Shown: positions 49,482 to 61,853, counted from the stretch's first letter. The stretch: 64,000 nt of DNA from Crocinitomicaceae bacterium (GCA_022447665.1 JAKVAQ010000016.1:82095-146094); one strand, 5' to 3'. Program-made: numbers and translations. The notes: generated from the sequence alone by a model not told the origin.

Positions 49482-52046
49482 ATGCTAAACACTTACTTAA
49501 GACTGGGGCTTATTGCACCCTTTTTTTTCGCCTTCAATTCTCATAGTCAGGTTGAGAGAAACGAAGAAGTAGACGATTCACTGGAAACCAATACACCAGT
49601 ATTCATTACCAGCTTAGAGGATCTCGACAATAATAATACTGCAGGTTCAAATAATTCATCTGGACTTTTACAGGCTTCCAGAGATGTGTATGCAGCGACA
49701 GCAGGTTTTAACTTTTCCGCTGCTCGTTTCAGAATTCGAGGTTATCAAAGTGACATGTCCGTGAATATGATTAATGGCATGCCCATGTACGATATGGAAT
49801 CAGGATGGGCTCAATGGTATAAATGGGGAGGGTTAAATGATGTAACCCGTTATTCAGAAACAAAGGCTTGGTTAAGTTCAAATCCTTATCATTTCGGAGG
49901 TATTGGTGGTTACGCAAACATCGACGCCAGAGCGAGTGCACGAAGAGAAGGTACCAGAATCTCATACGCATTAACCAATAGAGCTTACAATCATCGTTTG
50001 ATGGCTTCGTACGCGACCGGTATGCAAAGTAATGGTTGGGCGTTCGCCTTTACTGTTTCAGGCAGGTATGCTTATGAAGGATATGTTGAAGGAACTTCAT
50101 ATGAGGCCTTTAGTTATTATGCCGCAGCTGAGAAGAAAGTGAATGATCAGCACTCTTTAAATTTCGCTGTTTTAGGTGCTCCGACTACGAGAGGTAGAGC
50201 CAGCATTTCAATTCAGGAAGCTTATGATTTAGCCGGTAACAATTACTATAATTCGAATTGGGGATACCAAACATTAGCAGATGGCACAAGAATTAAGAGA
50301 AATGCTAGACTGCAAAAATCCCATCTTCCAGTTTTAATTTTTAACCATGATTACAAAATATCTAAGGACAAAAAACTATCTACCGGAGTCTCATTTAGCT
50401 TTGGATCAAATGGAAAAACTGCCTTAAATTGGTACGACGCAGCTGATCCTAGACCAGATTACTATAAAAATTTACCTTCTTACTATTATGGAATAAATGA
50501 TGTCGCTAATGCAGCCGTAGCAGAAAACAACTGGGCCTCGGTAGATGGCAGACAATTAAATTGGGATCAATTCTACTTTGCGAATACTAAAAACACTTTT
50601 GCTCAAGAAAATGCCAATGGAATTATTGGTAATACAGTTACTGGAAACCGTGCCAAATACATAGTTGAAAATCAGCGGAACAATCAAATGGTAGGCGGAC
50701 TTAATTCAGTTTTCTCGCATACAATAGGAAATATCAATTTAACACATGGTATCATTTATCAACTTCAAAGAAATCACTCGTTCAAAACAATGGATGACCT
50801 TTTAGGCGCCGACTTCTGGGTAGATGTTGACCAATTTGCTGAGCAAGATTTTTTGGATCCTAACGCAGCACAAAATGATGTGGATACACCTAATAAGATC
50901 ATTGAAAATGGTGATGTATTTGGTTGGAACTATTACATATTCAATTCAAAAACCGAGTTATTTAATCAAGCCGAATTTTCATTAGGCAAGTTTGACTTTT
51001 ACGGAGCTTTAAACCTTTCACATAAAGCGTTTTGGCGTGAAGGACTTTACCGAAATGGCAGATTCTTAGATAATTCGTTTGGCAAATCTGATGTGAATTT
51101 ATTTTTCAACTATGCAGTAAAGGCTGGTGCTACTTACAATATTTCTGGACGTCAGTTTGTATCCGTAAATGGTGCTGTAATGACTCAAGCTCCTTTTTCT
51201 AGAAGTGCCTACGTATCGGCTAGAACAAGAGACTTCACTGCTCCAAATCTTGAAAATGAATTCATTTATACAGGTGATGTTAACTACCTGATTAGATATC
51301 CAAAACTTAAAATGAGATTGACCTATTATTATACAGAGCGTAAAAATGTTCTCTGGTCTAGAAGTTTCTATCATGATGAGTATAGATCATTCGTAAACTA
51401 CGTAATGGAAGGTGTAGATTACCTTAATCACGGATTAGAATTCGGAATTGATGGAAACATTTACGGAGGTTTATCGGCAAATGCGGTTGTTGCTTTTGGA
51501 GAATATATTTACAACTCACGTCCTACTGCTTCAATATACCGTGATAACTCGGCCGAAGTAATTGCACGCGATAAGGTTATTTATCTTCAAAATTTCAAGG
51601 TTGGAGGTATGCCTCAAACTGCGGCCTCTCTGGGCCTTAAGTACAGTGGAAAGAAATACTGGTTTGCTGGAGTAAACTTTAATTATTTCGGAGACATATA
51701 TTTAGATCCAAACCCTGACAGAAGAACTGAAGAGGCTGTGGCAAATTACGTTGAGTCTGATCCACAGTATCAAGAAACAATTGCTCAAACGCAGTTAAAT
51801 ACGGATCAAGACGCATTCCTTAACAATGCCTACAACGTTAGTTTATTTGCTGGAAAATCATTCAAAATCTCCAACTACTTTTTGAACATTAACGTCAACA
51901 TCAACAACCTAACTAACAACAGACGATTTGTGACTGGAGGTTTTGAACAATTACGTTACGACTCACAAGATATTAACCGATTCCCACCACGTGTGGGCTA
52001 TTTATACGGCCTTAACTACTTTGTTATGGCAACGCTAAGATTTTAA
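49482..52046 (+). CDS. TonB-dependent outer-membrane receptor
   Basis: 854 residues. Signal peptide to about 22. There is no CarboxypepD_reg extension; the plug begins directly (about 40-160, with ARFRIRGYQSDMSVNMINGMPMYD and GIGGYANIDARASARREGTRISYALT). The rest is a 22-strand type barrel rich in Tyr, Asn and Gly and ends in a terminal Phe (FVMATLRF). A classic TonB box is not evident. It is followed after two bases by two DUF5689 lipoproteins, which probably act as its surface partners. Likely substrate: nucleic-acid fragments or nucleosides, inferred from the divergent nuclease/nucleotidase operon. Confidence 0.92.
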   Translation: MLNTYLRLGLIAPFFFAFNSHSQVERNEEVDDSLETNTPVFITSLEDLDNNNTAGSNNSSGLLQASRDVYAATAGFNFSAARFRIRGYQSDMSVNMINGMPMYDMESGWAQWYKWGGLNDVTRYSETKAWLSSNPYHFGGIGGYANIDARASARREGTRISYALTNRAYNHRLMASYATGMQSNGWAFAFTVSGRYAYEGYVEGTSYEAFSYYAAAEKKVNDQHSLNFAVLGAPTTRGRASISIQEAYDLAGNNYYNSNWGYQTLADGTRIKRNARLQKSHLPVLIFNHDYKISKDKKLSTGVSFSFGSNGKTALNWYDAADPRPDYYKNLPSYYYGINDVANAAVAENNWASVDGRQLNWDQFYFANTKNTFAQENANGIIGNTVTGNRAKYIVENQRNNQMVGGLNSVFSHTIGNINLTHGIIYQLQRNHSFKTMDDLLGADFWVDVDQFAEQDFLDPNAAQNDVDTPNKIIENGDVFGWNYYIFNSKTELFNQAEFSLGKFDFYGALNLSHKAFWREGLYRNGRFLDNSFGKSDVNLFFNYAVKAGATYNISGRQFVSVNGAVMTQAPFSRSAYVSARTRDFTAPNLENEFIYTGDVNYLIRYPKLKMRLTYYYTERKNVLWSRSFYHDEYRSFVNYVMEGVDYLNHGLEFGIDGNIYGGLSANAVVAFGEYIYNSRPTASIYRDNSAEVIARDKVIYLQNFKVGGMPQTAASLGLKYSGKKYWFAGVNFNYFGDIYLDPNPDRRTEEAVANYVESDPQYQETIAQTQLNTDQDAFLNNAYNVSLFAGKSFKISNYFLNINVNINNLTNNRRFVTGGFEQLRYDSQDINRFPPRVGYLYGLNYFVMATLRF

Positions 52047-52048
52047 TT

Positions 52049-53284
52049 ATGAGAAAGCTTAAGTTTCAATATTTATTTCTCGTTGGAGCCGTTGCAGCTC
52101 TAGCTTGGTCATGTAATAAAGAATTAGATCAACCACCTGTAAGTCAATTACATGATTCTGATGTAACAACAATTGATAGTTTAAGAAGCCAATATTATTC
52201 TACGACTACACCTTTTATAATAGAAGATTCACTTTTATCCATTTATGTTACTGTTACGATGGATGAAGTAGAAGGCAATATTTACAAGAATCTGTATGTT
52301 CAAGACGCAACAGGGCCAGCTAACATTAGACTTACCTCTTCGAGCGATTATAAAGTTGGTGATTCATTAAGAATCTCACTTTTTGGTGTAGAGATTTCAG
52401 ATTATAATGGCGTTTTCCAGATCAATAATGTGGATCCTGATAAAAACATAGTAAAACAAGCTAGTGGAAAAGAGATCTTGCCTACTCCAATGAGTTTTGC
52501 TCATATTTCTGCTGCTGATGAAGGTAAGTTGATTATTATAGAAAATGTTCAGTTTACTTATGATCAATTAGGAAACACTTATGCTGATGCAATTACACAG
52601 TCTTCAGAGAATAGATATTTAGAAGATTGTGAGGGAAACTCTTTATACATTAGAACGAGTGGCTTTGCCGATTTTGCTGGAACAGAGCTACCCTCAGGAA
52701 ATGGTTCAATTACTTGCATAGTGTCGGTGTTTGGATCTGATATCCAGCTATTGGTTAGGAGTGAATCTGAAGTAAACATGTCAGGAGCTAGATGTCCAGG
52801 ACAATTGGTAGTAAAAGACTTTGAAGACAATTCAATGACTTCTGGGGGATGGTCTGTAGTTCAAGTTACAGGAACAGACACATGGGAAACAGGATCTTTT
52901 GGTGGTTCAGTATTAACCGTGATTTCAAATTACGATGGAAGTACTAATAATGCTTGTGAAAGTTGGTTAATTTCTCCTTCGCTAGACCTTAGCAATTCTA
53001 CAGGATCCACCTTGAGTTTTATGAACACCCAACGCTATGGTGGAGACGATTTAGAAGTCTTAATTTCTACTGATTATACAGGAACTGGCGATCCAAACGG
53101 GGCAACATGGAATGCTTTACCTGCGACATTAGATACAGATGGATCCTCTTGGGATTTGGTTCCGTCAGGTTTAGTAGATCTATCAGGTTACTTGGTGGCC
53201 AATGTGCACATTGCTTTTAAATACACAGGTACTGATTCTGATGGCAAAACATGGGAATTAGATGACATTATAATTACTGGATAA
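52049..53284 (+). CDS. DUF5689 surface lipoprotein, copy 1
   Basis: 411 residues. Lipobox AWSC (Cys22). A DUF5689 region (about 40-250) looks like a tandem OB-fold: SLLSIYVTVTMDEVEGNIYKNLYVQDATGPANIRL...GDSLRISLFG. Then comes a jelly-roll of choice-of-anchor type (about 255-411: VVKDFEDNSMTSGGWSVVQVTG...ESWLISPSLDL...KTWELDDIIITG). Probably an outer-surface binding protein for the receptor upstream. The last DUF5689 motif and the jelly-roll are shared with the next gene. Confidence 0.85.
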   Translation: MRKLKFQYLFLVGAVAALAWSCNKELDQPPVSQLHDSDVTTIDSLRSQYYSTTTPFIIEDSLLSIYVTVTMDEVEGNIYKNLYVQDATGPANIRLTSSSDYKVGDSLRISLFGVEISDYNGVFQINNVDPDKNIVKQASGKEILPTPMSFAHISAADEGKLIIIENVQFTYDQLGNTYADAITQSSENRYLEDCEGNSLYIRTSGFADFAGTELPSGNGSITCIVSVFGSDIQLLVRSESEVNMSGARCPGQLVVKDFEDNSMTSGGWSVVQVTGTDTWETGSFGGSVLTVISNYDGSTNNACESWLISPSLDLSNSTGSTLSFMNTQRYGGDDLEVLISTDYTGTGDPNGATWNALPATLDTDGSSWDLVPSGLVDLSGYLVANVHIAFKYTGTDSDGKTWELDDIIITG

Positions 53285-53286
53285 GA

Positions 53287-54513
53287 ATGAAAAGAATTAC
53301 AACAATAATTGCAATTGGATCACTACTGGTATTTAGTAGTTGTAAGAAGAAATATGATACTCCACCAATCGAGGATATTCCTGCAACTGGTTCGATTACC
53401 ATTGATAGCTTAAGAAATTGGCAGGCTTCAACGGGCGGAACATTTCGCATTGAAGATGAGATATCCGTTCACGGAATAGTCACCATGGATGAAGGAGACG
53501 GTAACATCTACAAAAACTTTTTCTTGCAAGATGCTACGGGAGCGATAAACGTAAGAACTAATACTGGAGGAGGTATATATTTAGGTGATTCCGTTAGGAT
53601 TTATTTGAAAGGTACTACACTCGGTCAGTATAATGGTTTACTTCAACTCGATTCGGTTCATGTTGATAATAACATTGAAAAACTAGCGATTCAGAAAAAT
53701 ATCGAGCCAGAAGTGATTACGATAGATCAAATCACCACACTTCGTGAATCACAGGTGATCAAAATAGAGAACGTTCAATTTATTTACCCTGAAGTAGGAG
53801 AAACATTTGCCGACAAAGAAAATTTAGAGTCTATGGATAGAATTCTAGAAGATTGCTTTGGTTATCAGGTAATTGTTCGTTCATCTGGCTATGCAAGTTT
53901 TGCAGATCAGCCTATACCATCTGGAAACGGATCGGTTACATGTATTGTTAGCCATTTCAATGGTGATATTCAGCTTTACATTCGATCATTTAGTGAAATA
54001 GCAATGGACGGTGCACGTTGCGCTGGAACAATATTCATTAAAAACTTCGATGACGGAAGTATCACTTCAAATGGTTGGACAAATTACAACGTTTCAGGCT
54101 CCATTGATTGGTATACAGATAACGCTGGAGGAGCACCAACAGATTATGGTGTAATTTCTAATTACGCTGATTTCACAAATTACGAATGTGAAACTTGGTT
54201 AATCTCACCTTCGATTGATTTAACTCCTTTCTCGTCTCCAGTCCTTAACTTTCAGAATGCTTATAACTACTCTGGAAACGCTCTTGAATTGTATATTTCC
54301 ACTGATTATGATGGATCAAGCAACCCAACTACTCAAGGAACATGGACAGCACTGACAGCGAATTGGTCAACCGGTGGTTTTGCTTGGGTAAATTCTGGTG
54401 ATATTGATTTGAGCTCTTACATTTCAAGTAACGTTTACATTGGATTTAAATATACAGGTTCCATGTCAGATGGATCTACATGGGAACTTGATGATATAAG
54501 GATCATAGGATAA
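53287..54513 (+). CDS. DUF5689 surface lipoprotein, copy 2
   Basis: 408 residues. Lipobox FSSC (Cys19), then the same two-part design as its neighbour: DUF5689/OB-fold (EDEISVHGIVTMDEGDGNIYKNFFLQDATGAINVRT) and a jelly-roll that ends in WELDDIRIIG. The copies align throughout and share LPSGNGS/IPSGNGS VTCIVS and GARC motifs. The tandem duplication, two bases apart, suggests complementary ligand preferences or a heteromeric surface complex. Confidence 0.85.
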   Translation: MKRITTIIAIGSLLVFSSCKKKYDTPPIEDIPATGSITIDSLRNWQASTGGTFRIEDEISVHGIVTMDEGDGNIYKNFFLQDATGAINVRTNTGGGIYLGDSVRIYLKGTTLGQYNGLLQLDSVHVDNNIEKLAIQKNIEPEVITIDQITTLRESQVIKIENVQFIYPEVGETFADKENLESMDRILEDCFGYQVIVRSSGYASFADQPIPSGNGSVTCIVSHFNGDIQLYIRSFSEIAMDGARCAGTIFIKNFDDGSITSNGWTNYNVSGSIDWYTDNAGGAPTDYGVISNYADFTNYECETWLISPSIDLTPFSSPVLNFQNAYNYSGNALELYISTDYDGSSNPTTQGTWTALTANWSTGGFAWVNSGDIDLSSYISSNVYIGFKYTGSMSDGSTWELDDIRIIG

Positions 54514-54545
54514 TAAATTTTGATACTAACTAAATACCTTAAATT

Positions 54546-55910
54546 ATGAAGAGAATAATTACTCTATTTTCAATTTTAATCGGAGCCACGTCTTTTGGGC
54601 AGCTCTACCAAACAGATTTCTCTGATTGGACGGGAGGAGACCCTGACGGTTGGATGGGTGTTAGAACTAACATCCCTTCATCACAGGTTGTAGAACAAGG
54701 ATTAGCTACATATGGTTCAAGTCAAGTCTCTCTTGTTAATGCAACCACTTCACACCTAAGATTTACGACTCAAGGAATAACAGTTGTTGCTGGGGAAACA
54801 TATGAAATAAAAATGTGGGTTGCTGCTTCAGCTGGAGAAATCCGCACAAACTATTATGATAATACTAATAGTGCATATGGAACTTATAATTCTTATATCG
54901 ATCTGTCTTCAACTTCTGGAGGATCATTAGTAGAAGTTTCGCAAACGGTTACAATGCCTGCTACTTGTACAGAAGCTGAATTTATTATTTCTGTAGTCAA
55001 TACAGATGCTGCAACCTCTGGATTAGGAATAGGAATTTTAATTGATTCATTAGCGATCGAGGTTGGAACTCCTCCGGTTGCAACTGGTAAAACTATCTAC
55101 GAAATTCAATACACTACAGACCCTTCAGGAGATTCTCCAGAAGAAGGAAACATTGTTACAACTTCAGGAATCGTGACTGGAGTGATGACCGTAGGTTCTT
55201 CTACCGGCACTTTCTTTATTCAAGATGGTGACGGTGCTTGGAATGGTCTTTACATTTTTGAAGATGGAACTGCTGTTTCATTGGGTGATAGTGTTTCTGT
55301 TACCGGATTAGTAACGGAATATTTCACTTTAACTGAATTAACGAGTGTAACCGATATAACCATTCATAGTTCAGGTCACCCACAACCAAATGCCGTGGAT
55401 ATTGCCACTGGCGGAGCTACTGGATTAGCACAAGAGCAATACGAAAGTGTATTGGTTAATTTTAATGGTAACGCCGAGTGCACCAATGATGATGCTGGTT
55501 TCGGACAGTTCGAAGTAAATGATGGTTCTGGAGCAACACTTGTTGACGATGATATTTTCTCATACACGGCTACACTAGGAAGCGTTTATAATATTACAGG
55601 AGTAAGCCACTACTCTTTCTCGGAGTACAAAGTGTTACCTAGACAAATAACTGATATTACGGTTGTAGGTACAGCTGGAATTGATGAAAACTTCAATGAA
55701 TTTACAGTTCACCCTAACCCTGCTATAGATGTACTTTACATTAATGGAAATTCATCCAATACAGTAACTATTTATTCGTTGGATGGAGCCCTAGTTTATT
55801 CAGGTGTTAATGACATTACCATTGATGTTTCGGCATTTGATGCTGGCATTTACGTAATGGAAATTTCATCTGCTAACGGAACCCAAGTAGAGCGTTTAGT
55901 TATCAGATAA
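54546..55910 (+). CDS. Secreted OB-fold protein with T9SS type A sorting domain
   Basis: 454 residues. Signal peptide to about 18. A jelly-roll of carbohydrate-binding type (about 20-175), then an OB-fold (about 185-370: NIVTTSGIVTGVMTVGSSTGTFFIQDGDGAWNGLYIFEDG...GDSVSVTGLVTEY) like those fused to EEP nucleases in ExeM-type secreted enzymes. A T9SS sorting domain (about 383-454: FTVHPNPAIDVLYINGN...RLVIR) ends it. No catalytic nuclease domain is present; the EEP enzyme is encoded separately and divergently. Probably a surface-anchored or released substrate-binding factor. Confidence 0.85.
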   Translation: MKRIITLFSILIGATSFGQLYQTDFSDWTGGDPDGWMGVRTNIPSSQVVEQGLATYGSSQVSLVNATTSHLRFTTQGITVVAGETYEIKMWVAASAGEIRTNYYDNTNSAYGTYNSYIDLSSTSGGSLVEVSQTVTMPATCTEAEFIISVVNTDAATSGLGIGILIDSLAIEVGTPPVATGKTIYEIQYTTDPSGDSPEEGNIVTTSGIVTGVMTVGSSTGTFFIQDGDGAWNGLYIFEDGTAVSLGDSVSVTGLVTEYFTLTELTSVTDITIHSSGHPQPNAVDIATGGATGLAQEQYESVLVNFNGNAECTNDDAGFGQFEVNDGSGATLVDDDIFSYTATLGSVYNITGVSHYSFSEYKVLPRQITDITVVGTAGIDENFNEFTVHPNPAIDVLYINGNSSNTVTIYSLDGALVYSGVNDITIDVSAFDAGIYVMEISSANGTQVERLVIR

Positions 55911-55930
55911 ATTCAAATTCACTTAATTAA

Positions 55931-55960
55931 AAAGGCCTCTCGCTCGAGAGGCCTTTTTTT
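55931..55960. terminator. Bidirectional terminator between convergent genes
   Basis: An 11-bp perfect stem (55931-55941 with 55946-55956, core GGCCTCTC/GAGAGGCC) and a GCTC loop, with A's before and T's after. It serves both the T9SS gene (+) and the propeller gene (-). Confidence 0.9.
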
Positions 55961-58900
55961 ATTCTTCAGGAACAGTAATGAAGTTTATTTTATGACTCCT
56001 TATCAATTCGTTATATGCAGGGAGGTCATTGGCGACAATTGAGTACCATTGATTTAACAATTCATCAATCTTAGTCGTCAATTCATCTCTAACCCCATAC
56101 ATTTGCGCTGTAGGTTTATCCTTACTCATATTTGCCAAAGAGGCTACGTGAGCAAGTTTATTATTAAGCTTAATAGGATAGTTTAGCATATCCTGATTAC
56201 TCTTCAACTTAGTTTGGTAAAGCTCACCTTCGATATAGCTCATCAGTGAGTCCATGGTATTTCCTTTCTCTATAATCTCTTTATGCATAGGATCATCGCC
56301 GACAAGAGTATTCATATCAGCTATTTGAGATTTAATTATACGCATATCCGAAATAGCTTTGTGCGTTTCATCTAAGGTGTTTCGGATATCTAATAGAAAC
56401 TCAAATTTAGCTTGTAAATCCTCCACAGTGCCTTCACTTCGCGGATCTCTCAAAATAGTAAACGTATTATTTGAGACTAGTTCATCATCAATCTTCATTT
56501 CAACCGAATACTCTCCGGGAGGCGCAATCGGTCCATTTAAAGTTCCCCACCACATTAACATACCTTCAAAATCTCTTGCCTTCGGATATCTCATATCCCA
56601 AACAAAAAGGTTTGTTCCTTTTTCAGCTGTTTCAATTTTTCCCTCGCTTTTATCAGGATTCGTAGAAAATGATCGAATTATTTCTCCTTTTGAATCCTTA
56701 AAACTTAAGCTTAAAACATTAGTATCCTTTAATTCTTCAGTTAAAAAATAATGAACTCTAACTCCCCCACTATGATTGGTTCCTGCAACTAAAGAAGTGT
56801 TTGAAGAACCTCCCATTTGGTAAGAATCTGCAGGATTAAACAGTGTATTCGCTTTTGGTTCTTTTTGCATAAATTGATGCAATAAATGAAGATCATCTAA
56901 AATCCAAAAACTTCTACCTTGAGTAGCTACAATTAAGTTCTTTTCTTTAATGGCTAAATCGGTTACCGGAACCATTGGTAAATTTTGTTGAAACGATTCC
57001 CAAACTTTGCCATTATTGAAGCTTATATATAATCCACTTTCAGTACCACAGTAAAGTAATCCTTCTTGATCAGGGTCAGCTCTTACAACACGGGTAAAAT
57101 GATCTTCAGCGATTCCAGTTGTAATCTCCGTCCAAGATTTTCCATAATCCTTAGTATGGTATAGGTACGGTGCGTAATCTCCATTTTTATAACTCGTAGC
57201 TGCGACAAAGAGTCCTCCATTATTAAACGGGTCAGCTTCAATACTATTGATCATAGTCCACTCAGGTAGACCTTTAGGAGTGACATTTTCCCAATTTTTT
57301 CCTCCATCTTTAGAACATTGAATTAAACCATCATCTGTTCCTACCCATAAGAGATCTTTTTCATAAGGAGATTCGATAGCGGCGAAAATTGTACAATAAT
57401 ATTCTACCCCAGTATTATCCTTAGTAATTGGGCCTCCCGACGCCACCAACTTTTCTGGATCATTTCTAGTTAAATCAGGAGAAATAATCTCCCATGAAGC
57501 ACCTCCATTTGTAGATACATGTAAATGATTGGATGCCGTATACAGTTTATTTGGATCGTGCGGTGAGAAGAACACAGGGAAATTCCAATTAAATCTGTAC
57601 TTCATACCTTCAGCACCATAGCCTATAGGATTGTCAGGCCAAACATTTATGGATTTATTTTGATTGTTATCATGATTCTTTCTTGTTAAATACCCGCCGT
57701 AACTTCCTCCATAAACAATGTCTGGATTTTTTGGGTCTGGTGCCATATGTGCACTTTCTCCTCCTGCAGTGGATTCCCAATGTTCTCTTCGAATATTACC
57801 CCAGTCTACTCTATTATAAATTCTAATCGTTGAATTATCCTGTTGCGCCCCATAAATTCTGTATGGAAAAGCGTTATCTGTAGCGACTCTATAGAACTGT
57901 GCTGTCGGCTGGTTTTGATACGTTGTCCAGTTATCTCCACCATCATAGCTTACCTGTCCTCCACCATCATCCGCTATTATTAGTCGATCAGAATCTTCTG
58001 GTGCGATCCATAAATCATGGTGATCTCCATGCGGAGCATACTTACTTTTAAACGTTTTCCCTCCATCATTAGAAACATGATACGCCACATTCATTACGTA
58101 TACTTTATCTTCATCTTCCGTATCAGCATAAATTCTTGAATAATACCATGCACGCTGTCTTAGACGTCGTTCAGAGTTTCTCTTTTCCCAAGTTTCTCCT
58201 CCATCATCTGAGCGAAAAACTCCACCATCATTTGCCTCAACAATAGCCCAAACTAAATCAGGATTCACAGGAGAAACACTCACACCAATAATTCCTAAGG
58301 TACCTTCTGGAAAACCCTCGTTTAACGAAATTTCGGTCCACGTTTTACCGGCATCCTTACTTTTCCATAAAGCTGAGCCTTCACCACCACTAGAAAAATC
58401 ATAAGGAGTTCTACGAACGTTCCAGGTGCTTGCATAAATTGTATTTGGATCGGCTGGGTCAAGGATTAAATCACATGCCCCCGCATTTTCGTTTACAAAA
58501 AGTACTTTCTCCCAGGTTTCTCCTCCGTTCATGGTTTTATATACTCCCCTTTCTTCAGTTGGTACATATAAATCGCCCAATACTGCAGCGTAAGCTACAT
58601 CAGAATTTTCAGGATGAATTCTTAATCTTGGGATATGTCTTGAATTCTCCAAACCAATGTGTTTCCAAGATCTTCCGCCGTCAGTTGACCTATGTACACC
58701 ATAACCGTAGGAAACATTTCCTCTCACCGTTACTTCTCCTCCTCCAGCGTATATCACATTGTTGTTTGATTCACTAACAGCAATTGCGCCTATTGAACCT
58801 CCAAAATATCCATCTGAAATATTCTCCCAGGTTTGTCCTCCATTTTTTGTTTTCCATACACCCCCACCGGTGGTACCCATGTAAAATAGCATAGGCTTTC

Positions 58901-59057
58901 CCTCAACTCCAGTCACAGCAGCCGATCGACCTCCTCTAAACGGACCAATACACCTAAATTCCAGTCCATTTGAAATTGTTTCATAAGATTTTTCCTGAGC
59001 ACAAGCGGAAATTGGTAAAAACAGCAGTGCATAAATTATTAATGTGATATTCTTCAT
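55959..59057 (-). CDS. Sortilin-like BNR/WD40-type beta-propeller protein
   Basis: 1032 residues. Signal peptide PISAC-AQEKS (possible lipoprotein at Cys19 or cleaved at about 21). Two long runs of Asp-box repeats of the S/TxDGGxxW type (GGVWKTKNGGQTWENIS, GVHRSTDGGRSWKHIG, GVFRSDDGGETWEKR, HVSTNGGASWEIIS) form one or two seven- to ten-bladed propellers (about 30-720). The C-terminal part (about 720-1032) has an Ig-like domain (PGEYSVEMKIDDELVSNNTFTILRDPR) and a helical end. Family commonly called VPS10/'glycosyl hydrolase' but without evident catalytic residues. Function unknown; secreted. Confidence 0.8.
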   Translation of the reverse strand: MKNITLIIYALLFLPISACAQEKSYETISNGLEFRCIGPFRGGRSAAVTGVEGKPMLFYMGTTGGGVWKTKNGGQTWENISDGYFGGSIGAIAVSESNNNVIYAGGGEVTVRGNVSYGYGVHRSTDGGRSWKHIGLENSRHIPRLRIHPENSDVAYAAVLGDLYVPTEERGVYKTMNGGETWEKVLFVNENAGACDLILDPADPNTIYASTWNVRRTPYDFSSGGEGSALWKSKDAGKTWTEISLNEGFPEGTLGIIGVSVSPVNPDLVWAIVEANDGGVFRSDDGGETWEKRNSERRLRQRAWYYSRIYADTEDEDKVYVMNVAYHVSNDGGKTFKSKYAPHGDHHDLWIAPEDSDRLIIADDGGGQVSYDGGDNWTTYQNQPTAQFYRVATDNAFPYRIYGAQQDNSTIRIYNRVDWGNIRREHWESTAGGESAHMAPDPKNPDIVYGGSYGGYLTRKNHDNNQNKSINVWPDNPIGYGAEGMKYRFNWNFPVFFSPHDPNKLYTASNHLHVSTNGGASWEIISPDLTRNDPEKLVASGGPITKDNTGVEYYCTIFAAIESPYEKDLLWVGTDDGLIQCSKDGGKNWENVTPKGLPEWTMINSIEADPFNNGGLFVAATSYKNGDYAPYLYHTKDYGKSWTEITTGIAEDHFTRVVRADPDQEGLLYCGTESGLYISFNNGKVWESFQQNLPMVPVTDLAIKEKNLIVATQGRSFWILDDLHLLHQFMQKEPKANTLFNPADSYQMGGSSNTSLVAGTNHSGGVRVHYFLTEELKDTNVLSLSFKDSKGEIIRSFSTNPDKSEGKIETAEKGTNLFVWDMRYPKARDFEGMLMWWGTLNGPIAPPGEYSVEMKIDDELVSNNTFTILRDPRSEGTVEDLQAKFEFLLDIRNTLDETHKAISDMRIIKSQIADMNTLVGDDPMHKEIIEKGNTMDSLMSYIEGELYQTKLKSNQDMLNYPIKLNNKLAHVASLANMSKDKPTAQMYGVRDELTTKIDELLNQWYSIVANDLPAYNELIRSHKINFITVPEE

Positions 59058-59215
59058 GATGTTATAGATAGGTCACCGAAGTTAAACAATTTGATAGCCT
59101 TTCAAGTTCGAGATTATTTAAACGGCCGTAAATAGAAACGGAACCCATAAAACAAATTACGTTTAGTTCACGTTAGGTTTAGAAATGATTGATAAATCTT
59201 TCTTAAATTAGAATT

Positions 59216-59806
59216 ATGAAATGGATCTCGTTAAGCCTTTTATTGGTACTCTTTTCAGTAAACACAATTGCTGAAGAGGATTGGACACTTGAAAAAAATG
59301 AAAATGGAATAAAAGTTTATACGCGTGCTACTGAAGGCACCGATATTAAGGAATTCAAAGCAATTACAACGGTATCAGCGTCGGTCGCCGTTTTGGACAA
59401 AGTAATTAGTAATTTTGAAGGTTATCCGGATTGGCAGGAGAATGTAACGACAGCCCGAGTTTTGAAAAAGATATCTGAAAGCACCCATATCATGCATTAT
59501 TCTATGGATTTACCTTGGCCAGCTGATGACCGTGATATTGTACTCAAGAACACAAGGGTTAAATTGAAGAACGGCGGTTTAAAGTACACACTTGAGTGCA
59601 TGCCCGACTATATTGATCCAATCTTAGATTATGTGAGAATTAAAAAAGCATTCGGTTTTTGGAAATTTTGGCCAACTAAAGAAGGAAAAACTAAAGTGAT
59701 TTACCAATTTATGGCAGATCCAGGAGGAAGTTTGCCTGACTTTATTATTAACATGTTCATTGTAAGTGAGCCCTTTGATAGTTTAAGTTATTTAAAGTCT
59801 ATATAG
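59216..59806 (+). CDS. START-domain lipid-binding protein, exported
   Basis: 196 residues. Signal peptide to about 20 (NTIAEE). A START domain fills the rest: NGIKVYTRATEGTDIKEFKAITTV, YPDWQENV, MDLPWPADDRDIVLK and PDFIINMF, the helix closing the lipid pocket. It may carry a hydrophobic molecule in the periplasm. Ends 61 bases before the convergent gyrB stop. Confidence 0.85.
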   Translation: MKWISLSLLLVLFSVNTIAEEDWTLEKNENGIKVYTRATEGTDIKEFKAITTVSASVAVLDKVISNFEGYPDWQENVTTARVLKKISESTHIMHYSMDLPWPADDRDIVLKNTRVKLKNGGLKYTLECMPDYIDPILDYVRIKKAFGFWKFWPTKEGKTKVIYQFMADPGGSLPDFIINMFIVSEPFDSLSYLKSI

Positions 59807-59810
59807 GGCA

Positions 59811-59848
59811 AAAAAAAGCCCCAATTCTAAAGTAGAACTAGGGCTTTT
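59811..59848. terminator. Bidirectional terminator between START gene and gyrB
   Basis: AGCCCC-type arm (59815-59828) pairs with AGAACTAGGGCTTTT (59834-59847) with two mismatches; A tract on the left, T's on the right. Confidence 0.65.
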
Positions 59849-59866
59849 ACATCTAAATGAATAGTC

Positions 59867-61831
<1,965 letters not shown>

Positions 61832-61853
61832 CTACCCTCCTTTGGAAGGCAAA

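Noticed and set aside
56359..56751. 130-residue frame antisense to the propeller gene
   Set aside because: Lies wholly inside a well-supported gene and has no recognisable features.
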